Both the position numbers and the translations under genes were made by a program. From contig NZ_KQ960175.1 in NCBI RefSeq assembly GCF_001553115.1, positions 1-64,000 of the forward strand: DNA of 64,000 nt, written 5' to 3'. Below are positions 52,614 to 63,998 of this stretch, piece by piece (positions within the stretch are counted from its first letter, which is position 1; the number at the start of each line of letters is the position of its first letter). The DNA comes from Aedoeadaptatus coxii (GTDB lineage: Bacteria; Bacillota; Clostridia; Tissierellales; Peptoniphilaceae). Under the pieces are notes generated by a model. It saw nothing but the letters and a program-made list of their open reading frames with translations, did no database searches and was not told the DNA's origin.

Positions 52614-52670
52614 CTATTTCGTGGGTCATTTATGTTACTTCTCTGTTACAGCTTTGTGACGTTATGTTAC
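52600..52670. promoter_or_regulatory. Phased WalR-like repeats between the NlpC/P60 gene and mgtE
   Basis: On the plus strand TGTTAC (52633-52638), TGTTAC (52644-52649), TGTGAC (52655-52660) and TGTTAC (52665-52670) are spaced by 5, 5 and 4 bases, i.e. one helical turn apart. The first pair fits the WalR (YycF) consensus TGTWAH-N5-TGTWAH exactly. An inverted pair of the same hexamer (GTTACA at 52600, TGTAAC ending 52614) covers the NlpC/P60 -35. WalR controls wall hydrolase genes in other Firmicutes. The regulator itself is not in the window. Confidence 0.65.
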
Positions 52671-52696
52671 GTATTTAACCTATTGGTTTTCTTCCC

Positions 52697-52726
52697 TGTG
52701 GTAACTCGCCTGTAGAGTGTTATAAT
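52697..52726 (+). promoter_or_regulatory. Probable promoter of mgtE
   Basis: TATAAT (52721-52726) with a weak TGTGGT -35 at 18 bases. The leader is only about 23 bases, too short for an M-box riboswitch. Confidence 0.5.
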
Positions 52727-52755
52727 GGAAAGGAATACTAGGATTGGAGGTGATG

Positions 52756-54117
52756 ATGTTGGAATTTGATTCCGACTATGCAATATTAAAAGAGCAATTA
52801 GAACATGTTATCCAACATGGTGACGTTCACGATGCTACTGCTCTTTTTGATCAATACCACTCTGTGGACATCGACGAGGTTTTAGAAGATCTGGAACCTA
52901 CGGATCTCCAATTTTTCCTATTTATGTTAAATGCCGAGCAGGTCGCCAATTTAATAGAAAATGCCGATCCCGATCTGCAACCGAAAATGACGCGGTTTTA
53001 TTCCACGAAGGAATTAATTGAAATTTTCAGCTTTATGACCAACGCCGATGTCGCCGATTTACTCGGTTTTATGTCGACGAAACGGCGTAAAGAAGTCTTA
53101 AATTATATGAAGGCGAGCGAATCGGATATTTTAAAGATGATCCTCTCCTATGAAGACGACAGTGCCGCAAGAATTATGACGACGGAATTTATTTCCCTGC
53201 GTCAATCCTTAACGGTACGCGAAGCGCTGTTGAAGATCAAGGAAATCGCGCCGACGACGGAAATCATTGAATCTATTTTTATTACCGACGATCTCCATCG
53301 TATTCAAGGTATCGTCAATTTAAGAGATATTCTCGTGGCGCCGGGCTTTAAACCTTTGGCGGATCTCGTGGAAAATCACCCGTTCTTCGTCTACGCCGAT
53401 CAGGACCAGGAAGAAGCCGCCAATCTAATTTATAAATACGACTTAAAGTACCTGCCCGTCGTCAATAAAAACATGGCGATCTTAGGTGTCATCACCAGTG
53501 ACGATATTATCGACGTTATGGAAGAAGAACATAATGAAGATATTCTCGCCATGGGTGGGGTTTCAAAAGACGAAGAGTTTGACTCAAATTTTTTCCATTC
53601 GATTAAGAGCCGTCTGCCTTGGCTGGTCATTAATCTCGTGACAGCGTTTATGGCCTCGGCGGTGGTCAGTATGTTTGAGTCTACTATCAGCCAAGTTGTG
53701 GCCCTCGCCGCCGCCATGCCTATCGTCACCGGTATGGGCGGCAATGCAGGTAATCAGGCACTATCTATTGTACTGACGAGTCTTGCGCGGGACGAAATTA
53801 CGCTGGAAGACGACTTGCCTCTTATCATCAAAGAGGTGGGCCTCGGTATTTTTAACGGCGCCATTATCGGCCTGATCGCCGGCTTCGTTCTCTACCTGAA
53901 GTACCATAATGTTTTTCTCGGTTTAATTATTCTCGTCGCCATGATTTTAAATATGGTGATCGCAGGTGTGGTAGGCTTCTTGCTTCCACTGATCTTCGAC
54001 AAAATGAAGATCGATCCCGCTATTTCATCTCCCATCTTTTTGACGACGGCAACGGATATTTGCGGCTTCTTTATTTTCCTGGGGCTCGCATCCGTCATCC
54101 TTCCCAAATTGATGTGA
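52756..54117 (+). CDS. mgtE: MgtE family magnesium transporter
   Basis: A 453-residue magnesium channel: an amino-terminal helical domain (about 10-125), two CBS domains (about 130-250; LPVVNKNMAILGVITSDDI), a connecting helix and five membrane segments with the pore signature MPIVTGMGGNAGNQAL. Magnesium bound between the cytosolic domains closes the pore. ATG 52756 is chosen as it has GGAGG at five bases; other starts within three codons are too close or too far. Confidence 0.95.
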   Translation: MLEFDSDYAILKEQLEHVIQHGDVHDATALFDQYHSVDIDEVLEDLEPTDLQFFLFMLNAEQVANLIENADPDLQPKMTRFYSTKELIEIFSFMTNADVADLLGFMSTKRRKEVLNYMKASESDILKMILSYEDDSAARIMTTEFISLRQSLTVREALLKIKEIAPTTEIIESIFITDDLHRIQGIVNLRDILVAPGFKPLADLVENHPFFVYADQDQEEAANLIYKYDLKYLPVVNKNMAILGVITSDDIIDVMEEEHNEDILAMGGVSKDEEFDSNFFHSIKSRLPWLVINLVTAFMASAVVSMFESTISQVVALAAAMPIVTGMGGNAGNQALSIVLTSLARDEITLEDDLPLIIKEVGLGIFNGAIIGLIAGFVLYLKYHNVFLGLIILVAMILNMVIAGVVGFLLPLIFDKMKIDPAISSPIFLTTATDICGFFIFLGLASVILPKLM

Positions 54118-54149
54118 TCAAATTATAAAACGATAAAATGAAACGACTT

Positions 54150-54182
54150 CGAGTGAGCCATCGCTTACTCGATTTTATTTTG
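54150..54182 (+). terminator. Terminator of mgtE
   Basis: CGAGTGAGC and GCTTACTCG (one G-T pair) form a stem at 54150-54171 followed by ATTTTATTTT. The stem resembles the one at 50504-50534. Confidence 0.8.
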
Positions 54183-54224
54183 TTCAAATATCCCTACCCA
54201 TTATTTTCAAAAAACGTGGCCAAT

Positions 54225-54261
54225 AAAAAACCCGAAACTTGAATCAAATCCAAATTTCGGG
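54225..54261 (-). terminator. Terminator of cobQ
   Basis: CCCGAAA-TTTG and CAAG-TTTCGGG arms (54231-54261, one mismatch) with a nine-base loop and six T on the minus strand. It ends the long ligA-to-cobQ operon. Confidence 0.85.
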
Positions 54262-54296
54262 ATATTTCGTAGCGTCATTTTTCAGAATGGATGACG

Positions 54297-55766
54297 TCAT
54301 TTGTTGATTCCCAGTATATGATCTAAGGTTTCCATGTCGATGGCAGCCTCTACTGCATCGGCAAGTTTGTTATACTGGGTTTCTTTAAATGCTCGATAAT
54401 CCATGGTCTCTTTCGCCGTGACGTTTTTAAGTCCACGCAAATAATGGATCGCTGCATCGGCTATCCCCGGTTCGTCAAAAAATCCGTGGAAATACGTTCC
54501 ATATATAGAATCGTCGATGACGACGCCGCCTCTATCGGTCAATTCTTTTCCTTCCCTCGAAGACGTCGTGCGTCCCATGTGAAGCTCATAACCTTTAACT
54601 TGCTTTCCCCTTGCTTCCCGCAAGAGATCGCCGCCGTAGGTAATGATCGCTTCTACTTGCCGTTGTTCCTTAACGGACGTTATTTCCGTCACGCCGTCAG
54701 TTAAATGCAAACCGTCGATTGTACCGCCGCTTTCGATGGCGAGAGGATCGGTAATGCTTGCGCCCATCATTTGAAAGCCGCCACATATGGCAAAGAGAGG
54801 CTTTCGATTCTGAACATGGCGAAGGACACGGGCATAAAGCCCGGATTCCTTCAGCCACTTTAAATCCGCCATGGTATTTTTCGTTCCCGGTAAAATTAAA
54901 AGATCGGGATCGCCGAAATCTTCCACTTGATCCACGTAGCGAAGGGAAACATCGTCGTATAACGTAAAGGGTGCAACGTCTGTAATATTGGAAACGTGGG
55001 GAAATTTTATAACGGCGATGTCGATAGGCGCATTTTGTTTTTTACGAAATGGCGTCGCCAGGGAATCTTCCGCGTCCAAGGTAACATCGACATAAGGCAC
55101 GACGCCGAGCACGGGCTTTTTTGTATAGTCTTCGAGCATATCCAGGCCCGGCTTTAGAATGGAAACATCGCCGCGAAATTTATTGACGATGGTTCCCTTA
55201 AACAGACGCCGTTCTTCTTCGTCAAATAAAACATGGGTACCTACGACGGCACCGAACATGCCCCCGCGATCGATGTCTGCAACAAGAATCGCCGGCATAT
55301 TTACCGCCTTGGCGAAGCCCATGTTCACCATATCCACGGATTTTAAATTGATTTCCGACGCACTTCCCGCCCCTTCGGCGATAATAATGTCGTAATCCTC
55401 TTCCAAGGATCGATAGGCTACAATGGCTTCTTTAAAAAGAGCAGGTTTCGATGCATAATACTCTTTTGTGCTCATATTTTTTAAAACCCTTCCGTTGACG
55501 ATGACTTGGCTTACGCCATTGCCCGTCGGTTTTAAAAGAATAGGATTCATGCGATGATCGGCTTCGACTCCCGCCGCCTCCGCTTGCATCAGTTGGGCTC
55601 TTCCAATTTCTTCTCCCGCTTTTGTAACGCCACTGTTGAGGGCCATATTCTGCGCCTTAAAAGGGCACACTTTAAATCCGCGCCGCTTGTAAATTCGACA
55701 AAGGGCCGCCACCATGGCGCTTTTCCCCGCATTGGATGCGGTGCCTAGTAATATTATCCCTGCCAC
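54297..55766 (-). CDS. cobQ: Cobyric acid synthase
   Basis: A 489-residue glutamine amidotransferase of corrin synthesis that amidates side chains b, d, e and g of adenosylcobyrinic acid a,c-diamide. The amino-terminal ATPase (LLGTASNAGKSAMVAAL, IAEGAGSASEINL) is followed by a triad amidotransferase domain with the Cys in FAICGGFQMMG and the His in YGTYFHGFFD. It overlaps the cobB end by 13 bases. Other cobalamin genes are not in the window. Confidence 0.95.
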   Translation of the reverse strand: MAGIILLGTASNAGKSAMVAALCRIYKRRGFKVCPFKAQNMALNSGVTKAGEEIGRAQLMQAEAAGVEADHRMNPILLKPTGNGVSQVIVNGRVLKNMSTKEYYASKPALFKEAIVAYRSLEEDYDIIIAEGAGSASEINLKSVDMVNMGFAKAVNMPAILVADIDRGGMFGAVVGTHVLFDEEERRLFKGTIVNKFRGDVSILKPGLDMLEDYTKKPVLGVVPYVDVTLDAEDSLATPFRKKQNAPIDIAVIKFPHVSNITDVAPFTLYDDVSLRYVDQVEDFGDPDLLILPGTKNTMADLKWLKESGLYARVLRHVQNRKPLFAICGGFQMMGASITDPLAIESGGTIDGLHLTDGVTEITSVKEQRQVEAIITYGGDLLREARGKQVKGYELHMGRTTSSREGKELTDRGGVVIDDSIYGTYFHGFFDEPGIADAAIHYLRGLKNVTAKETMDYRAFKETQYNKLADAVEAAIDMETLDHILGINK

Positions 55767-57076
55767 GGTGTCGCCTCCTTCAGCTTCGTCAAAATACGCC
55801 GTCGTAAATTTTTATTGCCGCTTAAGTGGAGATGGGGGAAGCCTGCATATACATTTTCTCCATGGAAGCCCGCCTTCCGCTCCGCGTTGCGGCCGGCTTT
55901 TTTCATAATAAAATCTTCCCCCTCTACTGTCGTCTTTCCGTAATGAAACTCGTGTACCGGAACGCGCTCTCCCTCTTCTATTAAAAGGCCGCCGGTCGCC
56001 GCTTCCATAACATGGTAACCGAAATTCTTTAAAGAATCGGTCATTGTCGCCTTGCCCGGCAATAAGTTCCACGTCGATACACCGTCAATAGATTCTAAAA
56101 GACTCATATAGCCGCCGCACTCGGCGATTAGCAAATGACCTTTTTTAACATAATCTCGCAATTCTTTTTGAAGGACGGTGTTTTTAGAAATCTCTTCTTT
56201 ATAAAGTTCCGGATAGCCGCCTCCTAAGTAAAGTCCTGAAATACCTTTCGGTAGAGAATCGCGCAGAGGCGAAAAAGGAATCCACTCGACTCCGGCCTCC
56301 TCGAAATCTTCCAATACGTCGCGATAGTAGAATTGAAACGCCTCATCTTTCGCTATGGCGACTTTTACTTTACCCGTGGTCATTTTTTCTTTACCCGTGG
56401 CCTTCGTCGGCTTTACTTCGGCAAGAGCGAGGAGTTTTTCCATATCCACATATTCTTCAATAAAAACCGCCATTTTTTCTGCATAATCTTTTAAGTCCTC
56501 TACTTCTTCCGGTCGAAAAAGACCTAAATGCCGCGACGACAGATGGCCATCCATAGACGGAATACATCCTAAAAGAGGAAGCCCTGTGTAGTCTTCGATA
56601 ATCTTTTTATAATAAGATGCCAGCATAGGCTTCGTCCGATTTAACATCACACCGACAATGCGATTGGGGGCAAAATCTAAAAAGCCCTTTACTTCCGCCC
56701 CGAGACTTGCGCCCTTCCCCTTCCCCGTCATGACGAGAATAGTAGGCGTGTCCGTTAACACACTCATGTCGGCGCAGGAAGCTTTTGTCGTCGTAGAAAT
56801 GCCGTCGTAGTAACCCATGGCGCCTTCCATGAGAACGAGATCCTTCTCTTCCATCTTGGATAGCAGTGCGCGAATATAATCTTCCTCCATCAAAAAAGAA
56901 TCAAGATTATAACCGTCGCCGCCAAGGGCGCGGTGATACATGGGATCGATGTAGTCCGGTCCGATCTTTGCCGTAGAAAGACTTATGCCCCGTCGAATAA
57001 AAGCGCGAATCAGCCCCATGGTGACGGTCGTCTTTCCCGCTCCGGAGCTCGCGGCGGAAATTATAAGTCGCTTCAT
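55754..57076 (-). CDS. cobB: Cobyrinic acid a,c-diamide synthase
   Basis: A 440-residue protein (CobB/CbiA) with the ATPase start LIISAASSGAGKTTVTMGLIRA and an amidotransferase domain with LYLGGGYPELY and the Cys in LIAECGGYMSL. It amidates the a and c acetates of the corrin ring with glutamine. The start at 57076 has TGGAG six bases upstream and overlaps the preceding stop as ATGA. The short form without hydrogenobyrinate traits and the anaerobic background suggest the CbiA route. Confidence 0.93.
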   Translation of the reverse strand: MKRLIISAASSGAGKTTVTMGLIRAFIRRGISLSTAKIGPDYIDPMYHRALGGDGYNLDSFLMEEDYIRALLSKMEEKDLVLMEGAMGYYDGISTTTKASCADMSVLTDTPTILVMTGKGKGASLGAEVKGFLDFAPNRIVGVMLNRTKPMLASYYKKIIEDYTGLPLLGCIPSMDGHLSSRHLGLFRPEEVEDLKDYAEKMAVFIEEYVDMEKLLALAEVKPTKATGKEKMTTGKVKVAIAKDEAFQFYYRDVLEDFEEAGVEWIPFSPLRDSLPKGISGLYLGGGYPELYKEEISKNTVLQKELRDYVKKGHLLIAECGGYMSLLESIDGVSTWNLLPGKATMTDSLKNFGYHVMEAATGGLLIEEGERVPVHEFHYGKTTVEGEDFIMKKAGRNAERKAGFHGENVYAGFPHLHLSGNKNLRRRILTKLKEATPWQG

Positions 57077-58275
57077 TTTAAACTCCATTCGTAAGCCACA
57101 CGTTTCGTTCCGTCCGCTACGGTAATAATGCCGCAGTAGGTAAAGCCGGAGCCTTCGATAAGTGCTCGCATGGCTTTGTTGTCCTCGTGCGTATCGACGC
57201 GAATCGAGCCCACATTTACCGTCGCCGCATAAAGTTTAATGCGATGCATCATGCGACGCCCCATTCCCTTTCCAACATATTTTTCCGAGACGACGGAACG
57301 GTGAATGGTCACATAATCTCCGCTCGTTTGCCAAGCGCCGTCGATAGTGGAATAGGTCGGATCTTCGCCTTTTATTAAAACGGCGGTGGCGACGATATCC
57401 TCGCCGTCTTTAAAAATAAAAGTGTGCCCCTTTAAAATATCCTCGACTATAGTTCCTTCCGTCGGATCTTTCCCTTGCCATTGATCCACGCCGTCTCTCT
57501 TTAGTTTTTCACGACCAACCCGTACTAACGAAAGCACAGTTTCCGAATCCCTTTTCTCTGCGCGCACCAAGTGAAGGGGATCAGAGAGTTCAAAGGATAC
57601 ATTCCGATTAATCATCATATGATCACCCTCAATTAATGTATCCATGACGAAAATCTCCATGCCTTTTTTATAAGCGCTTCTGAGTTCATCACCGAATGCG
57701 GGATCGGTGCTATCGTTGGGGCTGAAGAGCACGGGGCCTTTCATCTGTACGACGAAAAATACGCCTGCCTTCTCCCCTGTCGCCGCAAAATCGCCCAGCT
57801 CGCGAATATGCTTTGCACCGCGGGTCGTCGGCGCGTCGGGAAAGCGAGCGTACACTTTATCTTCCAGTGTGACGCCTTTTACTTCGATAAAGCCGCTTCC
57901 CTCGCTTCCTTCGACGTAAAAATCGAAGCGACTGTCGCCGTAGGTAACTTCTCGCTTATAATTGTAAATTTTTCCAAAGGTCTTCAGCGTCGGCGATGTA
58001 TCTAAATAGTCCGCCACTAATTGATTGGGGGCTTGGGAATCGATATTGACCCACATGCCGTCTTTGTCCACTGTAACGAGAGAATATGCCGTCTTCCGTT
58101 TGGAACCCGGTTCCGCTCCGTTTAAAAGTACCTTTCGACCGGGAACGAAAAGTTCCTTGCAGCGGCCCGTGTTCGGCACATGAACGGGAATTCTTTCTCC
58201 GTTTTTCTCTACATATGCAATGAAGCGATTTTCCCTTTTAAGAAAAACCGCTTCTTCCATTCTGCTATATCGCAT
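57073..58275 (-). CDS. SfsA nuclease-like protein fused to a GNAT acetyltransferase domain
   Basis: A 400-residue fusion. Residues 1-235 match SfsA (sugar fermentation stimulation protein, now seen as a PD-(D/E)xK-type nuclease): VPNTGRCKEL, GDSRFDFY, GFIEVKGVTLED (Glu131, Lys133) and FPDAPTTRGAKH. Residues about 242-400 are a GNAT domain with VSEKYVGKGMGRRMM (acetyl-CoA loop) and IRVDTHEDNKAM. The frame is open throughout and the join lies near residue 240. SfsA proteins are normally about 230 residues without this. AGGAAG precedes the ATG; cobB follows with ATGA overlap. Confidence 0.88.
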   Translation of the reverse strand: MRYSRMEEAVFLKRENRFIAYVEKNGERIPVHVPNTGRCKELFVPGRKVLLNGAEPGSKRKTAYSLVTVDKDGMWVNIDSQAPNQLVADYLDTSPTLKTFGKIYNYKREVTYGDSRFDFYVEGSEGSGFIEVKGVTLEDKVYARFPDAPTTRGAKHIRELGDFAATGEKAGVFFVVQMKGPVLFSPNDSTDPAFGDELRSAYKKGMEIFVMDTLIEGDHMMINRNVSFELSDPLHLVRAEKRDSETVLSLVRVGREKLKRDGVDQWQGKDPTEGTIVEDILKGHTFIFKDGEDIVATAVLIKGEDPTYSTIDGAWQTSGDYVTIHRSVVSEKYVGKGMGRRMMHRIKLYAATVNVGSIRVDTHEDNKAMRALIEGSGFTYCGIITVADGTKRVAYEWSLK

Positions 58276-58276
58276 T

Positions 58277-58885
58277 CTATTCTTCCTTCTGTTTAAAGTG
58301 CCAAATCAAATAGGCCACACCTGCAACGGCAAGGAGAGCCACAATGATGTATTTATAGTAATCCAAATAGCTCAAGATAATATGCCAATTTTCGCCGGTT
58401 TTGTAACCGAGATAGGTTAGGATCGAATTCCAAACAAAGGATCCGATAACCGTCAGTACGAAAAAAAGCGGCACAGGCATTTCGACTATTCCGGCGGGAA
58501 TGGAAATTAAGCTGCGAATAATCGGTACGCAACGGCCGATTAAAACGAATATCTTGCCCTTTTTCTCAAACTGCTCGACAACCGTTAAAATTTCTTTTCG
58601 CTTAAAGCCCAGTTTCTTCATCCAACCCCGTTCGGCGGAATCGTAAATCTTTTCCGTCGGAACGAGACGGCCGATGCCGTAAAGAATATAGGCACCGAAT
58701 AAGGATCCCGCCGTCGCCGAAAGGATCGTAGGCAGAAAATTAAGATTACCGCGACCTACGAAAAATCCTCCCAGAAGCAAAATTACTTCCGACGGAATGG
58801 GCGGAAAGACATTTTCCAGAAAAATTAAGGCAAAGACGGCAAAGTATCCATATGATTCAATGGCCGAAACAATAATTGATTCCAA
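58277..58885 (-). CDS. DedA family membrane protein
   Basis: A 202-residue membrane protein of the DedA/SNARE-associated (VTT) type: ENVFPPIPSEVILLLGGF with the conserved re-entrant acidic/Pro motif, FVLIGRCVPIIRSLISIPAG, and SFVWNSILTYLGYKTG. Members move or flip lipids such as undecaprenyl phosphate or phosphatidylethanolamine and support membrane potential. Its substrate here is unknown. Co-transcribed behind gatB. Confidence 0.93.
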   Translation of the reverse strand: MESIIVSAIESYGYFAVFALIFLENVFPPIPSEVILLLGGFFVGRGNLNFLPTILSATAGSLFGAYILYGIGRLVPTEKIYDSAERGWMKKLGFKRKEILTVVEQFEKKGKIFVLIGRCVPIIRSLISIPAGIVEMPVPLFFVLTVIGSFVWNSILTYLGYKTGENWHIILSYLDYYKYIIVALLAVAGVAYLIWHFKQKEE

Positions 58886-58900
58886 ATTTCTACCTTTCCA

Positions 58901-60331
58901 TTATCCCTTTAAATACTTCATCAAAAGCTCGTTGGCCATTTGCGGATTTGCCTTTCCGCGACTTTTCTTCATGACTTGGCCGACGAGGAAACCGACGACG
59001 CGATCCTTACCGTTTCTGAATTGCTCTACAGATTCGGGATTTTCGTCTAAAACTTCCTTTACGAAAGCTTCGATCTCAGAAGCGTCTCCGATTTGAACGA
59101 GCCCTTCTTCTTCGATAATATCCTTCGGTTTCTTGCCTTCCTCGCACATTTTGCGAAATACTTTTTTCCCAGCATTGTTATTGATCTTCGCCGATTTAAT
59201 TTCATCGAGAAGATAGGCGAAATCTTTTGCTTCAAAGGGCACCGTCATGCCGCCGTCGTCGGTTACTTCAATGCGGCGTAAAAATTCCGTCATAAACCAA
59301 TTGGACAGCATGTCGTAATCTTTAAAATGCTCCGCCACTTCTTCGTAAAAATCCGCGACAGTTTGAGTTGCACAAATAACCTTGGCGTCGTATTCTTTCA
59401 AACCGTAGGTTTCGATAAAGCGCTTTAATTTCGCATCGGGAAGTTCCGCCATATTGGAACGCACTTCGGCGATCCATTCATCGTCGATAAACAAGGGTCC
59501 GAGATCCCCTTCCGGTGCAAAACGATAGTCGCTTTCCGTGTATTTTATACGCATGACGATGGTTTCGTTCACGCTGTCGTCCCAACGGCGCGTGGCGCGA
59601 AGTTCACTTTCACCCTTTTCCATCATCTCGATTTGACGATTCACTTCATAATCGATGGCCTTTTCGACAGCACGGAAAGAGTTTAAATTCTTCACTTCAC
59701 TAATGGCGCTGCGTTCGCCAGTTTCAGTGTCTTTAATATTGACATTGACGTCGCATCGCAGAGAACCTTCTTCCATCTTGACGTCGGAAACGCCGAGATA
59801 GCGCAGGGTGTTGCGGAGTTTTTCCAGGAAAATTCGCGCTTCCTTCCCCGACGCCATGTCCGGGTCGGTTACGATTTCAATGAGGGGCACGCCGCAACGA
59901 TTGTAGTCCATAAGGGTCGTGCCTTCGTCGGTGTGCAGACTCTTTCCCGTATCCTCTTCAATTTGAATTTGATGGATGCCGATCTTTTTCGCCTCTCCAT
60001 CATCCCCTTCGATTTCGATATATCCGTGGTTTGCAACGGCTTCGTCGGTTTGGGTGATTTGATAACCCTTCGTAAGGTCCGGGTAGAAATAATTCTTTCT
60101 CGAGAAGGTACTCTTATGATTGATGGTCATATGGAAAGCCGTGGCGATTTCAATGGCGCGCTCCACAACCCCTTTATTGAGCACCGGCGTAGCACCGGGC
60201 ATACCTAAACAAACGGGACATGTACAGGTATTGGGCTCTCTGCCGTAGGCATTTTCACAACCGCAAAATGCTTTGGTTTTCGTGGAAAGTTCCACGTGGA
60301 TTTCCAGTCCGACAATGGTCTTGTAACGCAT
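58901..60331 (-). CDS. gatB: Asp/Glu-tRNA amidotransferase subunit B
   Basis: A 476-residue kinase-like subunit which phosphorylates the misacylated glutamyl- or aspartyl-tRNA and receives ammonia from GatA. GLEIHVELSTKTKAFCGC, CPVCLGMPGATPVLN and DYNRCGVPLIEIVTDPD are typical; the tail domain (about 330-476) binds tRNA. The start overlaps the gatA stop as TAATG. Confidence 0.97.
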   Translation of the reverse strand: MRYKTIVGLEIHVELSTKTKAFCGCENAYGREPNTCTCPVCLGMPGATPVLNKGVVERAIEIATAFHMTINHKSTFSRKNYFYPDLTKGYQITQTDEAVANHGYIEIEGDDGEAKKIGIHQIQIEEDTGKSLHTDEGTTLMDYNRCGVPLIEIVTDPDMASGKEARIFLEKLRNTLRYLGVSDVKMEEGSLRCDVNVNIKDTETGERSAISEVKNLNSFRAVEKAIDYEVNRQIEMMEKGESELRATRRWDDSVNETIVMRIKYTESDYRFAPEGDLGPLFIDDEWIAEVRSNMAELPDAKLKRFIETYGLKEYDAKVICATQTVADFYEEVAEHFKDYDMLSNWFMTEFLRRIEVTDDGGMTVPFEAKDFAYLLDEIKSAKINNNAGKKVFRKMCEEGKKPKDIIEEEGLVQIGDASEIEAFVKEVLDENPESVEQFRNGKDRVVGFLVGQVMKKSRGKANPQMANELLMKYLKG

Positions 60332-61761
60332 TAGATATTCCCCTCCAATTCTTTTGCCGTTTGAATGGCTTGAATGTCATTACCTTTCTTGGGAATGATT
60401 TGGATGCCTACGGGCAATTTATTTTTCTTCGTCGCCGGTACACTGATGCCGCCCGTTCCGATTAAGTTGACGGGTACTGTAAATAAATCCAGCATATAGA
60501 TTTCAACCGGCGTCATATCGTCGTCGATGGGTACTGCCACCGTCGGCGAGGTGGGGCAAAGAATAATATCGTGATTTTCAAAAACGCTATTAAATTCTTC
60601 GATCATCTTGTGGCGCATTTCCAAGGATTGTTCCCAATATTCTTTGGAATGATCCATACTCATAATGTAGGAGCCGATCATAATGCGGCGTTTAACTTCC
60701 GTTCCGAAACCTTCGCTACGGGTACGAACGTAAAGTTCTTCGATGTTGTCGTAATTGTCGGTAATGTAACCGTAATTAATACCGTCGTAACGGCTCATAT
60801 TTGGTGCAATTTCGCCATTGACGAGAATATGATAAATGGCGATGGCAAGGTCTAAACTTCCGATATGAACGAATTCCACTTCTGCGCCCTTTGATTTCAT
60901 AAAATCTACGGTATGGATAAAAGCTTCCCGCACCTCGTCTTGCACTTCGAATGTTTTAAAAACATCGGGAATGGCGACCTTTAAGCCGTTTAAGGATTTC
61001 GCATCTTTTTCTCTATCTAATTGTAAGGATTCGTTGCCGATGCAGGTGGCGTCGTGTAAATCCGATCCTTCTAAAATTGATAGGACATATTCCACATCGT
61101 CTACGCTTTTAGCGAGGACGCCCACTTGGTCGAATGTGTTCGCCATAGAGGCTACGCCGTAGCGAGAAATGCTTCCGTGAGAAGGCTTCATGCCTACGAG
61201 CCCGCAAAAAGCTGCAGGCTGACGTACGGAACCGCCGGTATCGGTGCCGAGGCTTATGGCACAAAATTCCGCCGCAACCGATGCGGCACTGCCGCCGGAG
61301 CTACCGCCGGAAACACGTGTGGGATCGACTGGGTTCTTCGTTACGCCGTAATAGGAATACTTCGTGGAAGAGCCCATGGCGAATTCATCCATGTTCACTT
61401 TACCGATAAGAATGGCATCTTCCCGTTTCAATTTTTGGGTGACAATAGCGTCGTAGGGGGAAACGAAATCATCGAGCATTTTAGATGCGCAGGTCATGCG
61501 CACATCTTTGACGGCGATATTGTCTTTAACCGATACAACGATACCCGCCATTTTTCCGAGAGGTTCGCCTTTTTCTCGTTTTTCATCCAGCTCTTTCGCC
61601 TTGGCACGCGCCATATCTTCCATGACGGTAATAAAGACATTCAGTTCGCCGTCGTCACGTTTAATTTTATCTAAATAGGCCTCGACCAGTTCGCTACAGG
61701 TGATGTCGCCTTTTAAAAACAACTCCCTGGTTTCCAGTCCGGTTTTTTGAATCAGGTTCAT
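60331..61761 (-). CDS. gatA: Asp/Glu-tRNA amidotransferase subunit A
   Basis: A 476-residue amidase-signature enzyme releasing ammonia from glutamine. The Ser-cisSer-Lys triad is in VSVKDNIAVKDVR (Lys), VSGGSSGGSAASVAA (Ser) and LGTDTGGSVRQPAAF (nucleophile Ser). With GatB and GatC it forms Gln-tRNA from Glu-tRNA. No glutaminyl-tRNA synthetase gene lies here; the complex probably replaces it. Confidence 0.97.
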   Translation of the reverse strand: MNLIQKTGLETRELFLKGDITCSELVEAYLDKIKRDDGELNVFITVMEDMARAKAKELDEKREKGEPLGKMAGIVVSVKDNIAVKDVRMTCASKMLDDFVSPYDAIVTQKLKREDAILIGKVNMDEFAMGSSTKYSYYGVTKNPVDPTRVSGGSSGGSAASVAAEFCAISLGTDTGGSVRQPAAFCGLVGMKPSHGSISRYGVASMANTFDQVGVLAKSVDDVEYVLSILEGSDLHDATCIGNESLQLDREKDAKSLNGLKVAIPDVFKTFEVQDEVREAFIHTVDFMKSKGAEVEFVHIGSLDLAIAIYHILVNGEIAPNMSRYDGINYGYITDNYDNIEELYVRTRSEGFGTEVKRRIMIGSYIMSMDHSKEYWEQSLEMRHKMIEEFNSVFENHDIILCPTSPTVAVPIDDDMTPVEIYMLDLFTVPVNLIGTGGISVPATKKNKLPVGIQIIPKKGNDIQAIQTAKELEGNI

Positions 61762-61770
61762 AGTCCCTCC

Positions 61771-62048
61771 TTAATCGACAAACTTAATAATTTCGAAATA
61801 GCCGTATTTCGTCTTTACGGCATTTTTCGTCGCGTCCTCGCGATCCAACGAGGGGCGAACTTCATCGTCTCTTAAACGATTCGGCAATTTATTCGTATGG
61901 AAAGTAGGCGCACAATGAATATTCGCCTCTTTAATCGTATCGATTAGATCCATGGTGTCGGAAAAACCTTTTACAATTCCGTCAAGTTCCTCGTCGGTAA
62001 AATGTAATTTCGAAATTTCCGCAATATGTCTAATTTCTTCCTTTTTCA

Positions 62049-62049
<1 letters not shown>
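61771..62049 (-). CDS. gatC: Asp/Glu-tRNA amidotransferase subunit C
   Basis: A 92-residue protein holding GatA and GatB together, starting MKKEEIRHIAEISKLHF, with the conserved DTIKE and LRDDEVRPSLDREDA. ATG 62049 has GGGGAGA about seven bases upstream; ATG 62052 next to it is equally possible. It overlaps the end of ligA. Confidence 0.94.

Positions 62050-63998
<1,949 letters not shown>

Noticed and set aside
52727-52755. Magnesium riboswitch (M-box) before mgtE
   Set aside because: The space between the -10 element and the start is about 30 bases, far too short.
61126-61674. Plus-strand frame of 182 residues opposite gatA
   Set aside because: gatA is intact on the other strand; the frame results from codon bias.
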